A DNA stretch of 64,000 nucleotides from Siphonodentalium dalli. Its lineage: Eukaryota; Mollusca; Scaphopoda; Gadilida; Siphonodentaliidae. A model generated the notes under the pieces. The model ran no database searches. It was not told the DNA's origin and was given only the letters and a program-made list of their open reading frames with translations. Both the position numbers and the translations under genes were made by a program. Location of the stretch: the NCBI GenBank assembly GCA_032622095.1, contig CP136068.1, positions 124,503,989-124,567,988 on the forward strand, given 5' to 3'. Below, one piece after another: positions 63,301 through 64,000 of the stretch (within the stretch, counting starts at the first letter, position 1; every line of letters begins with the position of its first letter).

Positions 63301-63444
63301 GTGCCTTGCATTTTGGTATGACCTCATCACCTTGGTAAGGGCAGTCAGGCACTCCATCACAAGTCTGCATCAATGAGATACATAAACCTCCAGTATCACA
63401 TTCAAACTCTCTTGTTTTGTCACATTCTCTAGCAGGGGGTGCCA
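15316..63444 (-). CDS. SORL1: SORL1 (SorLA/LR11) orthologue, 3' half of the gene, 15 exons
   Basis: Type I sorting receptor of the VPS10P family that cycles between Golgi and endosomes. Fifteen minus-strand exons join in phase into 732 residues plus stop: 63295-63444, 60540-60651, 58694-58866, 56144-56274, 45611-45742, 40995-41241, 38289-38393, 29137-29228, 28108-28312, 27601-27701, 26885-27065, 25876-25982, 22112-22301, 18125-18334, 15316-15380. The order is one LDLa module, six FN3 domains, a TM helix and a ~53-residue tail. As known for the family, human SorLA ends with LDLa repeats, six FN3 domains, TM and a 54-residue tail, so length and architecture agree. The tail (YANSRY, DEDEDSPMIRGFSDDEPLLTA-like end) separates it from SORCS and LRP proteins. 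The N-terminal VPS10, propeller, EGF and remaining LDLa exons are expected to the right of the window. Two introns exceed 9 kb (45743-56143 and 29229-38288), both filled with repeats. Identity is firm; exon borders were set by eye. Confidence 0.95.
15517..17242. mobile_element. hAT-like MITE family X, split by the TA element
   Basis: CAAGCCTGCAAATAGTGTGT on the left (15517-15741) and ACACACTATTGCAGCCTTG on the right (17028-17242). Removing 15742-17027 restores a typical ~440-bp copy. Confidence 0.75.
15742..17027. mobile_element. 1286-bp non-autonomous element with TA target duplication
   Basis: Terminal inverted repeat CCGTACTGACCCG / CGGGTCAGTACGG, flanked by TA at 15740-15741 and 17028-17029. 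Subterminal TTTAAGCCCAC repeats occur on both sides. No ORF of note inside. It interrupts a family X MITE (15517-17242). Superfamily uncertain (Tc1/mariner/pogo-like by TSD). Confidence 0.85.
17434..17606. mobile_element. hAT-like MITE family X, truncated
   Basis: CAAGCCTTGAAATAGCGTGT start, both palindromes begun, ends within GGTGATGCTAGCCC. Confidence 0.75.
17822..18075. mobile_element. hAT-like MITE family X, complete, 8-bp TSD, next to the TM exon
   Basis: CAAGCCTTGAAATAGGGTGT ... ACACCCTATTTCAAGGCTTG flanked by TGTATGTA at 17814-17821 and 18076-18083. It lies 41-49 nt past the donor of the SORL1 transmembrane exon. Confidence 0.92.
18125..18334 (-). CDS. SORL1: SORL1 exon: juxtamembrane stalk, transmembrane helix and cytoplasmic tail with retromer motif
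   Basis: 210 bp, phase 1-1, with acceptor GATTTCAG and donor TTGG followed by GTGAGT. It encodes VPSQPSGLSISSKNLP, a ~23-residue hydrophobic helix (AIIIPTAAVVFVLLLIIGVL), a basic stop-transfer YRHRRLQR, and SFLAYANSRYDRQL. Human SorLA has HRRLQSSFTAFANSHY here. As known for the family, this hexapeptide binds the retromer subunit VPS26. The exon continues to FTSPNDL. Its 5' 58 nt plus about 96 nt of upstream intron are duplicated at 20433-20590. A hAT-like MITE with a clean 8-bp target duplication lies ~42 nt downstream of the donor. Confidence 0.97.
18926..19332. mobile_element. TTAA-MITE family A, full length
   Basis: CTAACCCTTTACCCAACAAA ... GTTGGGTAAAGGGTTAA with two hairpins; left TTAA mutated to CTAA. 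Confidence 0.9.
20433..20590 (-). pseudogene. duplicated 5' part of the SORL1 transmembrane exon with its acceptor (potential pseudo-exon)
   Basis: Nearly identical to 18277-18430 apart from a 3-bp GAT insertion. It covers the first ~58 nt of the transmembrane exon, its AG acceptor (20494-20495) and ~96 nt of upstream intron. In transcript order it precedes the real exon. Read in frame from the FN3-6 exon it gives PSQPSSGLSISSKNLPAIII, then LYVLLFA and a TGA at 20408-20410, which removes most of the helix and the whole tail. It sits inside a Helentron-like repeat array. No good donor is needed if it acts as a terminal exon, but I see no AATAAA directly after the stop. Confidence 0.85.
20658..21530. 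mobile_element. hAT non-autonomous element, 873 bp, 8-bp TSD
   Basis: TIR CAGGGACCAGCC / GGCTGGTCCCTG, flanked by GCTCACAT at 20650-20657 and 21531-21538. Subterminal GGCGAAGTGG/GGGCGAAG motifs occur on both sides. No transposase ORF. Confidence 0.93.
22112..22301 (-). CDS. SORL1: SORL1 exon: FN3 domain 6, second part
   Basis: 190 bp, phase 0 in and phase 1 out, with acceptor CTTTCAG and donor GAGG followed by GTAAGT. It reads TYQIYYRTEHSQKFTFLANT ... ITPDSLDGGFIYFQVRYTTM and ends SGRIFVE. It completes the sixth FN3 domain, the last ectodomain module before the stalk. The downstream intron (18335-22111) contains a duplicate of the next exon's acceptor region. Confidence 0.93.
22451..22893. 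mobile_element. hAT-like MITE family X
   Basis: CAAGCCTGCAAATAGCGTGT start with two palindromic blocks; right end diverged. Confidence 0.65.
22909..23447. mobile_element. TTAA-MITE family D, nested or tandem copies
   Basis: TTAACCCTTTTTATTCTAAA start; inner AACCCTTTCTATACT at ~22993; TAGTATAGAAAGGGTTAA ending at 23287; a further right arm to ~23447. At least two copies are interleaved. Confidence 0.6.
23545..23925. mobile_element. TTAA-MITE family A, full length
   Basis: TTAACCCTTTACCCAACAAA ... CTGTTGGGTAAAGGGTTAA with two hairpins. Confidence 0.92.
24052..24198. mobile_element. TTAA-MITE family E, short deletion derivative
   Basis: CTAACCCTTTCATGAGG ... CAGTCATGGAAGGATTAA; hairpin region largely deleted. 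Confidence 0.65.
24410..25115. repeat. tandem ~155-180-bp repeat with GACGGACGGA tail
   Basis: AAACAAAGTCCAATAACTCT recurs at ~24591, 24747 and 24926, with CCGGACCTGGTTTGCGAACT and CTCATATACCAAATATCTTT. It ends in ACGGACGGACAGACGGACAG. Looks like the core of another Helitron/Helentron-like family. Confidence 0.65.
25876..25982 (-). CDS. SORL1: SORL1 exon: FN3 domain 6, first part
   Basis: 107 bp, phase 1 in and phase 0 out, with acceptor TTGTTTTAG and donor AAG followed by GTATTT. It reads PKWNPPMNLFVHSDVNKTAL and then LMWDPPDINVAKEPIK, with the FN3 WDPPD core. A 168-codon ORF on the plus strand (25502-26008) overlaps it antisense and is judged chance. Confidence 0.92.
26153..26614. mobile_element. 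TTAA-MITE family B, compound
   Basis: TTAACCCTTTCAGTGCCTGG ... CTGGCACTGAAAGGGTTAA with one hairpin; an inner AGGTACTGAAAGAGTTAA suggests two adjacent copies. Confidence 0.78.
26885..27065 (-). CDS. SORL1: SORL1 exon: FN3 domain 5, second part
   Basis: 181 bp, phase 0 in and phase 1 out, with acceptor CTCTTCAG and donor ATGC followed by GTAAGT. It reads GYLIRLMEPHGVKREIQLRK ... TYIVDIKTLQPGARFSKPL. The fold-typical Leu/Tyr pattern (LHTGRTYIVDI) is visible. It completes FN3-5 and joins PKWNPP of FN3-6. Confidence 0.9.
27286..27542. mobile_element. TTAA-MITE family E, two hairpins
   Basis: TTAACCCTTTCATGACTGGA ... CCCATCATGAAAGAGTTAA; hairpin arms related to family A but with CTCCCATAGGGxx loops. 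Confidence 0.82.
27601..27701 (-). CDS. SORL1: SORL1 exon: FN3 domain 5, first part
   Basis: 101 bp, phase 1 in and phase 0 out, with acceptor TTTACAG and donor ATG followed by GTGAGA. It reads ETAQPKNVSFSIINSTDIKI and then FWYPSCEERIIPM, the N-terminal half of FN3-5 with core Trp and Pro. It has an N-S-T sequon. The short flanking introns (406 and 535 bp) are typical of this compact part of the gene. Confidence 0.9.
27978..28075 (-). pseudogene. decayed duplicate of the second half of the SORL1 FN3-4 exon
   Basis: The minus strand aligns to codons for NLEAC..FRVAVTAYES..MSRIVS of the exon at 28108-28312. The copy reads FRVAITVNESWIMSRIVSIH. The segment between EAC and FRV has lost one base, so the frame is broken. 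It lies in the next intron, about 30 nt past the real donor. It is probably a partial tandem exon duplication now decaying. Confidence 0.8.
28108..28312 (-). CDS. SORL1: SORL1 exon: FN3 domain 4, second part
   Basis: 205 bp, phase 0 in and phase 1 out, with acceptor TTTTGCAG. It reads NYTVFYSTN ... VIANLEACATYMFRVAVTAY ... SRIVSKHTAV. The donor GTAGGTGAAA is chosen because phase 1 is needed to meet the next exon. It is immediately repeated (GTAGGTGAAACTGTAGGTGA). A decayed copy of the second half of this exon lies about 30 nt further down the intron (27978-28075). Confidence 0.9.
28680..28997 (+). mobile_element. Helentron-like element fragment
   Basis: Core unit (TTTAGTCATGCAAAGAGTAA, CCAAGATGGCTGC) with end GACTTTGTCTGCTTGGGCTA, a degraded version of the 3' hairpin. 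Confidence 0.6.
29137..29228 (-). CDS. SORL1: SORL1 exon: FN3 domain 4, first part
   Basis: 92 bp, phase 1 in and phase 0 out, with acceptor TTCTTCAG. It reads VSLKSLNAFNIDLIGTKVHI and then TWKDPNQRKK, the first strands of FN3-4. The donor could be AAG followed by GTACAG (end 29137, preferred for its +3 A) or CAG followed by GTTTAT six nt further on (end 29131, adding Val-Gln). Both keep frame into NYTVFYST of the next exon. The upstream intron holds the 6.7-kb nested insertion. Confidence 0.88.
29376..29532. mobile_element. TTAA-MITE family C, left piece
   Basis: TTAACCCTTTCAGTGCCAAG and most of the palindrome, 157 bp. The remaining 58 bp are at 36219-36276; together they total 215 bp, the length of the intact copy. 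Confidence 0.88.
30194..30528. mobile_element. 335-bp element with perfect 55-bp inverted repeats
   Basis: Starts GATATTTTTAAAAATATAAT and ends with its exact inverse. The interior (30241-30425) is the inverse of 35255-35420 at the right end of the adjacent 4.9-kb element, so both belong to one family. Confidence 0.82.
30529..35444. mobile_element. 4.9-kb element with perfect terminal inverted repeats, unclassified
   Basis: TIR ATATTTCCGCCAAAGGAAGC continuing ~41 bp, perfect at both ends. The interior is richer in GC than its surroundings and contains a ~212-bp tandem duplication (32037-32425), a ~350-bp tandem duplication (34309-35010), a CCGCGG-rich block (33900-34180) and two diverged copies of one segment (around 30900-31000 and 32930-33050). 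The longest ORF is 172 codons (minus, 32752-33270), with no recognised domain. Probably a non-autonomous or decayed DNA transposon. Confidence 0.75.
34309..35010. repeat. ~350-bp tandem duplication
   Basis: Both halves share TGACATTGATAAACCAAGAT, GATAGCGTCAGTAGCGATGG, GAATCACGTGGCATTTTT and CGCCTCGTAAGGCCTTGAAA; inside the 4.9-kb element. Confidence 0.85.
35824..35998. repeat. second copy of the 4.9-kb element's right end plus flank
   Basis: Matches 35381-35557 almost exactly, spanning TTTACAAACGCAGGACATCT, the element terminus and the adjacent Helentron-like core, i.e. a duplication that includes the insertion junction. Confidence 0.85.
36219..36276. mobile_element. TTAA-MITE family C, right piece
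   Basis: AAATTATCAAGGAAATATGG ... GGCACTGAAAGGGTTAA, completing the piece at 29376-29532. Confidence 0.88.
36879..37278. mobile_element. TTAA-MITE family A, full length
   Basis: TTAACCCTTTACCCAACAAA ... CTGTTGGGTAAAGGGTTAA with two hairpins. Confidence 0.92.
37556..37766. mobile_element. TA-MITE, palindromic
   Basis: CAGTAATGCTCTAATTAATC ... AGAGCATTACTG with TA flanks; GAGAGCTTTCC centre. Confidence 0.82.
37785..38245. mobile_element. hAT-like MITE family X, long form
   Basis: TGTCTGAGTTTGTTTCGTCT start, four palindromic blocks, ends CAGGCACAATAAACTCAGAC about 43 nt from the FN3-3 exon donor. Confidence 0.7.
38289..38393 (-). CDS. SORL1: SORL1 exon: FN3 domain 3, C-terminal part
   Basis: 105 bp, phase 1-1, reading IDSLCPGTVYEFRVKAYQKD and then GFGPPSSEVSCQTT, a textbook FN3 strand F-G end. 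The donor is ACAG followed by GTAGGC. The acceptor region is triplicated: TTCAG followed by TTGATA occurs three times at 25-26 bp spacing, and only the exon-proximal copy gives an open frame. A MITE copy ends about 40 nt downstream of the donor. Confidence 0.94.
38394..38446 (-). repeat. tandemly triplicated 3' splice site of the FN3-3 exon
   Basis: On the minus strand TTCAG followed by TTGATA occurs three times, with AG at 38394-38395, 38420-38421 and 38445-38446. The intervening sequence, CCTGTTTACCAT plus a few nt, is nearly identical. The unit (25-26 bp) covers the first 6-7 exon nt and about 19 nt of pyrimidine-rich intron. The middle AG would add 26 nt and shift the frame. The distal AG would add 51 nt with an in-frame TGA. 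Confidence 0.9.
38466..38660. mobile_element. TTAA-MITE family E, left end lost
   Basis: Two degraded hairpins and right end CCAGTCATGAAAGGATTAA. Confidence 0.7.
39136..39887. other. intron sequence without recognised feature
   Basis: Starts with a short ATTG microsatellite (39136-39164); otherwise no pattern seen. Confidence 0.5.
39888..40124. mobile_element. TTAA-MITE family B with one hairpin
   Basis: TTAACACTTTGAGTGCCAGG ... CTGGCACTCAAAGGGTTAA. Confidence 0.85.
40454..40716. mobile_element. TTAA-MITE family E, two hairpins
   Basis: TTAACCCTTCCATGTCAGGA ... CCGTCATGGAAGGGTTAA. Confidence 0.85.
40813..40963. mobile_element. hAT-like MITE family X, short form
   Basis: CAAGCCTTGAAATAGTGTGC ... 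ACACTATTTCAAGGCTTG, ending 31 nt from the donor of the exon at 40995. Confidence 0.85.
40995..41241 (-). CDS. SORL1: SORL1 exon: end of FN3 domain 2 and start of FN3 domain 3
   Basis: 247 bp, phase 0 in and phase 1 out, with acceptor CCTTCCAG and donor ACAA followed by GTGAGT. It encodes IQGWSAQGGGDNSS (strand G region of FN3-2), then a new FN3 starting KKPVQNVKVNDIND and carrying VSISWNKEDDKYNVTSYQIS. It is the longest exon here and the clearest FN3 sequence in the window. A hAT-like MITE ends 31 nt downstream of the donor. Confidence 0.95.
41719..42118. mobile_element. TTAA-MITE family A, full length, inverted
   Basis: TTAACCCTTTACCCAACAGA ... CGGTTTGTTGGGTAAAGGGT with TTAA flanks; nearly the same sequence as 10014-10413. 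Confidence 0.92.
42299..42429. mobile_element. TTAA-MITE family C, left arm deleted
   Basis: TTAACCCTTTCAGTGCCAAG joins AGAGCTCTTTCCATCAATG directly; right end CACTGAAAGGGTCAA. Confidence 0.8.
42735..43323. mobile_element. hAT non-autonomous element, 589 bp, 8-bp TSD
   Basis: CAGGGTTCGCGCTGCC at the left and inverse CAGTGTCAGTGCTCGCC at the right, flanked by TACATCAG at 42727-42734 and 43324-43331. The interior has TTTGGCAA/TTGCCAAA repeats. An inverted, diverged copy lies at 56845-57390. Confidence 0.88.
43528..43852. mobile_element. TTAA-MITE family A, left end missing
   Basis: Begins inside the element (TCATTGGAACCGGTTCATTG) and keeps both hairpins and the right end. Flanked on both sides by TTTTAGGGTTCTCA. 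Confidence 0.85.
43933..44363. mobile_element. hAT-like MITE family X, long form
   Basis: CAAGCCTACAAATAGTGTGT ... ACACACAAAATTCAGGCTTG, ending 27 bp before the 43-bp array. Confidence 0.78.
44391..45638 (-). repeat. 43-bp minisatellite, 29 units, made of an exon end plus its 5' splice site
   Basis: On the minus strand each unit has 27 nt matching the 3' end of the FN3-2 exon (ACGGACGGACATATCTATAC then ACTATGG) and 16 nt of intron (GTGAGTTTAACCTCTT). The first and last splice-site copies are 45610/45611 and 44406/44407, 1204 bp apart, which is exactly 28 x 43, so the array has no net indels. Units differ by single substitutions (GTAAG/GTGAG at the junction, GTCC/GCCT, one CTCAT). Every unit keeps GTGAGT. 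The exon-attached unit sits at the right end and the unique intron resumes at 44390. Confidence 0.97.
45611..45742 (-). CDS. SORL1: SORL1 exon: FN3 domain 2, middle; its 3' end is amplified as a minisatellite
   Basis: 132 bp, phase 0-0, with acceptor ATTTTCAG. It reads IYYEDNKDKQAK ... YDFSLCKPLLTDGHIYTLW, strands C' to F of FN3-2, and continues into IQGWSAQGGG in the next exon. The donor is TGG followed by GTGAGT. The last 27 exon nt and first 16 intron nt are repeated downstream 28 more times (44391-45638), so 29 equivalent donors exist. Only the exon-proximal one keeps the normal frame: the second and third add 43 and 86 nt, and all later ones include an in-frame TGA. Confidence 0.92.
45970..46316. 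mobile_element. TTAA-MITE family E/A hybrid, right end lost
   Basis: TTAACCTTTTTATGACTGAA left end (family E) but hairpin loops of the GTCGACCATAGGTC type (family A); second hairpin partly deleted. Confidence 0.65.
46563..46825. mobile_element. TTAA-MITE family E, two hairpins
   Basis: TTAACCCTTTCATGATGGGA ... CCAGTCATAAATAGGTTAA. Confidence 0.8.
46987..47699 (+). mobile_element. Helitron/Helentron-like element, CCCCCC/GGGGGG hairpin ends
   Basis: Starts ACCCCCCCGTATTCAAAATG, has tandem units with GACAGACGTCATAATCGCAG and CCTAAAAATGTAGGAATAAA, a GACGGACGGACGGAC run, and ends CCAGTATACCCCCC then GCAGGGGGTATAA. Copies at 60988 and (chimeric) 53087. Confidence 0.72.
47074..47162. repeat. interstitial telomere-like CCCTAA repeats
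   Basis: CCTAACCTTAAACCCCTTAA and CCCTAACCCTAACCCCTAAT inside the element above; degenerate TTAGGG-type repeats. Confidence 0.7.
48023..48266. mobile_element. TTAA-MITE family E, two hairpins
   Basis: TTAACACTTCCATGACCGAA ... CCGTCATGAAAGGATTAA. Confidence 0.8.
48359..49827. mobile_element. hAT-like MITE family X split by a hAT element
   Basis: CAAGCCTGAGTTTAGTGTGC start; second palindrome TTCCCAAATGGT interrupted at 48545 and continued at 49740 (GCATATTGTGATGGG). Confidence 0.75.
48545..49731. mobile_element. hAT non-autonomous element, 1187 bp, 8-bp TSD
   Basis: TIR TAGAGATGAGCCGATTG / ATCGGCTCATCACTA, flanked by CAAATGGT at 48537-48544 and 49732-49739. Subterminal CAATCGGCCGATTC repeats at both ends are typical hAT transposase-binding arrays. 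Confidence 0.93.
49832..51420. other. intron sequence without recognised feature
   Basis: Very AT-rich; no TE terminus, exon or RNA gene recognised. Confidence 0.5.
51421..52290 (+). mobile_element. tandem-core element ending in GACGGACAGAC run and TACCATA hairpin
   Basis: Units share CATAACTC, CGGATCAAACCCATATTCGA, CTGTATTTTGGGC and ATGTTTGAGTTAT. It ends GGACAGACGGACAGACAGAC, then ATGTTTACCATAC and TATGGTATGGGTAAACAT as a terminal hairpin. Helitron-like by analogy. Confidence 0.62.
52330..53452 (+). mobile_element. chimeric Helentron-like element
   Basis: Left end TGAAAGTGTCAATGACACTG and core of the CTAA-ending family to ~53080, then core and end (GCGGGGGGTATAA) of the CCCCCC/GGGGGG family. 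The switch is between CTCGTTCCTATCT and GGGGGATAACTCCACC. Confidence 0.7.
53641..53791. mobile_element. hAT-like MITE family X, short form
   Basis: CAAGCCTGCAAATAGCGTGT ... CACACTATTTCAAGGCTTG. Confidence 0.85.
53858..54089. mobile_element. TA-MITE, palindromic
   Basis: CAGCAATGCTCTAAGTAATC ... AGAGCATTACTG; centre partly duplicated (GAGAGCTTTCCGATGCC). Confidence 0.8.
54405..55004. repeat. segmental duplicate of 11548-12149
   Basis: About 600 bp nearly identical to 11548-12149, spanning a TA-MITE, ~225 bp of otherwise single-copy sequence and the left part of a family D MITE, with few substitutions. Confidence 0.93.
55191..56094. mobile_element. hAT non-autonomous element, 904 bp, 8-bp TSD
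   Basis: TIR CAGACCTGTTTACTTTC / AAAGTAAACAGGTCTG, flanked by CTCCCAAC at 55183-55190 and 56095-56102. Subterminal TCTCCCGAT / AAATCTCCCTATT repeats. Its end is 49 nt from the FN3-2 exon donor. Confidence 0.92.
56144..56274 (-). CDS. SORL1: SORL1 exon: FN3 domain 2, first part
   Basis: 131 bp, phase 1 in and phase 0 out, with acceptor TTACAG and donor CGG followed by GTAAGT. It starts VPGPPSHVHLYHW and carries the core IKIEWQPPHAWFG (Trp-x-Pro-Pro of FN3 strand B/C) and MQQYR. The GTAAGT donor is strong. A hAT-like element ends 49 nt downstream of the donor. The following intron is the largest in the window, about 10.4 kb. Confidence 0.92.
56366..56612. mobile_element. TTAA-MITE family D
   Basis: TTAACCCTTTCTATACTAAA ... 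AAGAGAAAGGGGTAA. Confidence 0.75.
56845..57390. mobile_element. hAT element, inverted copy of 42735-43323
   Basis: CAGGGTCCGCGCTGGACCGA start, TTTGCCAAAT repeats; the far end (GGCACGTGGCAGC) is truncated. Inserted in a Helentron-like repeat. Confidence 0.8.
57933..58185. mobile_element. hAT-like MITE family X, complete
   Basis: CAAGCCATGAAATAGTGAGC ... GCTCACTATTTCAAGGCTT with two palindromes. Confidence 0.83.
58694..58866 (-). CDS. SORL1: SORL1 exon: FN3 domain 1, second part
   Basis: 173 bp, phase 2 in and phase 1 out, with acceptor CTTTTCAG and donor GTAAGC. It encodes the second half of FN3-1, with the hallmark LSPLKTYIITIYVKSAQG (Leu-x-Pro ... Tyr-x-x-x-Val) and an end at PIIIKTNEG. 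It carries several N-x-T/S sequons (NET, NKT). A TTAA-MITE starts 54 nt upstream of its acceptor. Confidence 0.92.
58921..59197. mobile_element. TTAA-MITE family E, two hairpins
   Basis: TTAATCCTTCAATGACTGGA ... CATCATGAAAGGGCTAA. Confidence 0.78.
59298..59506. mobile_element. TTAA-MITE family D, abutting a family A copy
   Basis: TTAACCCTTTCTATACTAAA ... TTTAGTATGGAAAGGTTTAA; its right TTAA is also the left TTAA of the next element. Confidence 0.78.
59503..59823. mobile_element. TTAA-MITE family A, two hairpins nearly touching
   Basis: TTAACCCTTTACCCAACAGA ... CGGTTTGTTGGGTAAAGGGT with TTAA; the A/T spacer between hairpins is deleted. Confidence 0.9.
60150..60512. mobile_element. hAT-like MITE family X, long form, diverged
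   Basis: AGAATGAGGTCCTTGGAGGG ... CAGACACACTATATCCAGAC, ending ~27 nt from the FN3-1 exon donor at 60540. Confidence 0.65.
60540..60651 (-). CDS. SORL1: SORL1 exon: FN3 domain 1, first part
   Basis: 112 bp, phase 1 in and phase 2 out, with acceptor CTTTCAG and donor GTAAGTAAA. It reads DEKYRVSFLKSK..ISLFWGEAKASGVSYIVSF, the first beta strands of an FN3 fold with the core Trp (LFWGEA). It joins directly to the LDLa exon, as in vertebrate SORL1. No ATG-initiated ORF covers it, so its support comes from phase continuity and its FN3 pattern. Confidence 0.88.
60988..61652 (+). mobile_element. Helitron/Helentron-like element, CCCCCC/GGGGGG hairpin ends
   Basis: ATACCCCCCGTATTCAAAAT ... GCGGGGGGTATAA, with CCCTAACCCTAACCCCTAAC inside; close copy of 46987-47699. 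Confidence 0.75.
61653..62310. repeat. repeated tail segments with a GTGGCT-rich insert
   Basis: Extra copies of the preceding element's tail (ACTGAGAAAAACTCCGGACA; last end GCGGAGGGTATAA at ~62307) around a block with GTGGCT at its left and AGCCAC at its right (61739-62200), possibly another small transposon. No clear TSD. Confidence 0.5.
62311..63123. other. intron sequence without recognised feature
   Basis: AT-rich, no TE terminus or exon recognised. Confidence 0.5.
63124..63275. mobile_element. TTAA-MITE family A, single-hairpin deletion derivative
   Basis: TTAACCCTTTACCCAACAGA, one hairpin, A/T spacer, then AAGGGTTAA; the second hairpin and right TIR are lost. It ends 19 nt from the LDLa exon donor. 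Confidence 0.88.
63295..63444 (-). CDS. SORL1: SORL1 exon: last LDL-receptor class A module
   Basis: Phase 1-1 exon of 150 bp, the usual phase for LDLa modules. It encodes about 49 residues with the six LDLa cysteines and the motif CDGVPDCPYQGDE, where the acidic residues bind calcium. The acceptor is TTTTTCAG and the donor is ACAG followed by GTATAT. This is the C-terminal LDLa repeat of the ligand-binding cluster, directly before FN3-1. The residue before DE is Gly instead of the usual Ser. A TTAA-MITE ends 19 nt inside the following intron. I found no other LDLa exon up to the window edge at 64000. Confidence 0.93.
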
Positions 63445-63514
63445 CTGAAAAACATAGGCAATATAGTAATTTCTTGAACCCCTTGATCACTGAATGGATT
63501 CTACCATTCCGTTC

Positions 63515-63746
63515 TTAACCATTTCATGACAGGAGCTGCACTGGTGCAGCATTAAAGATTCTGTGCATTCTCTCCCATAGGGAACTTGACATATAAAAGG
63601 GAATGCAGTTCAAGGTAAATATTGTTAGGCCAATATATTCTCTTATATATGCAAGGCTCCCAATAGCAGACTCGCATATATAAGAAAATGCACTGGCACA
63701 GGGTTTTCAAAAAAAATTCAGGAAGCTAGAGTCATGGACAGATTAA
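63515..63746. mobile_element. TTAA-MITE family E, degraded
   Basis: TTAACCATTTCATGACAGGA ... GAGTCATGGACAGATTAA; one hairpin nearly lost. Confidence 0.72.
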
Positions 63747-64000
63747 AGGGAGACTGTATGTCAATTCTAATAAATTCCCAGTAATAGCAATGATCTAATA
63801 TCGATAATATATAGAAAAATAATTACTTTGAGTCAATTGAATTACTCCCCTTTGCACCAGAGCATCATATGGAACACATTTCATTACTTCTCTTGCACCG
63901 AAGTATGATACATCGGGCTGTAGTTAAACATCTCGGTCTCTGCCTTAATTCCTGAAAATCTTTTCCTATATAGTATTCACAGTACCTCCTTCTAGTCCCA

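Noticed and set aside
15316-63444. Alternative identities LRP/LDLR, SORCS or a neural adhesion FN3 protein
   Set aside because: LRPs and LDLR lack six FN3 domains before the membrane, SORCS proteins lack LDLa and FN3 modules, and the tail matches SorLA residue by residue at its end.

Overview
Eukaryotic (metazoan) genomic DNA: AT-rich, intron-rich and dominated by small non-autonomous transposons. The repeat types (Helentron-like elements with ~150-170 bp tandem cores, TTAA-flanked MITEs, telomere-like CCCTAA runs) and the gene content suggest a lophotrochozoan, most likely a mollusc and perhaps a bivalve. The species assignment is inference.

The only gene I can support is on the minus strand, from 63444 down to 15316. 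It is the 3' half of a SORL1 (SorLA/LR11, sorting-protein-related receptor) orthologue. Fifteen coding exons with GT/AG junctions and matching phases encode one LDL-receptor class A module, exactly six fibronectin III domains, one transmembrane helix and a ~53-residue cytoplasmic tail. The tail has the SorLA signature: a YANSRY motif (human FANSHY, retromer), an acidic cluster, and a C-terminus ending GFSDDEPLLTA (human GFSDDVPMVIA, GGA adaptor site). Joined, the exons give 732 residues and a stop. The VPS10 domain, beta-propeller and the other LDLa modules should lie beyond the right edge. Positions 1-15315 are 3' flank.

The introns and flank are a mosaic of repeats. There are (i) several TTAA-flanked (piggyBac-like) MITE families, many carrying a near-perfect ~69-nt hairpin; (ii) palindromic TA-flanked MITEs starting CAGTAATG; (iii) hAT-like elements with 8-bp target duplications at 10788, 17822, 20658, 42735, 48545 and 55191; (iv) Helentron-like elements ending in a hairpin plus CTAA; (v) other elements ending in a CCCCCC/GGGGGG hairpin; and (vi) a 4.9-kb element with perfect terminal inverted repeats at 30529-35444.

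The most unusual feature is a 43-bp minisatellite, 29 units without net indels (44391-45638). Its unit is the last 27 nt of a SORL1 exon plus the first 16 nt of the following intron, so the intron starts with 29 tandem GTGAGT 5' splice sites. Three other junctions of the gene have duplicated sequence: a triplicated 3' splice site at 38394-38446, a duplicated transmembrane-exon 5' part at 20433-20590, and a decayed copy of an FN3 exon at 27978-28075. Transposon ends also lie within about 50 nt downstream of six of the fifteen 5' splice sites.
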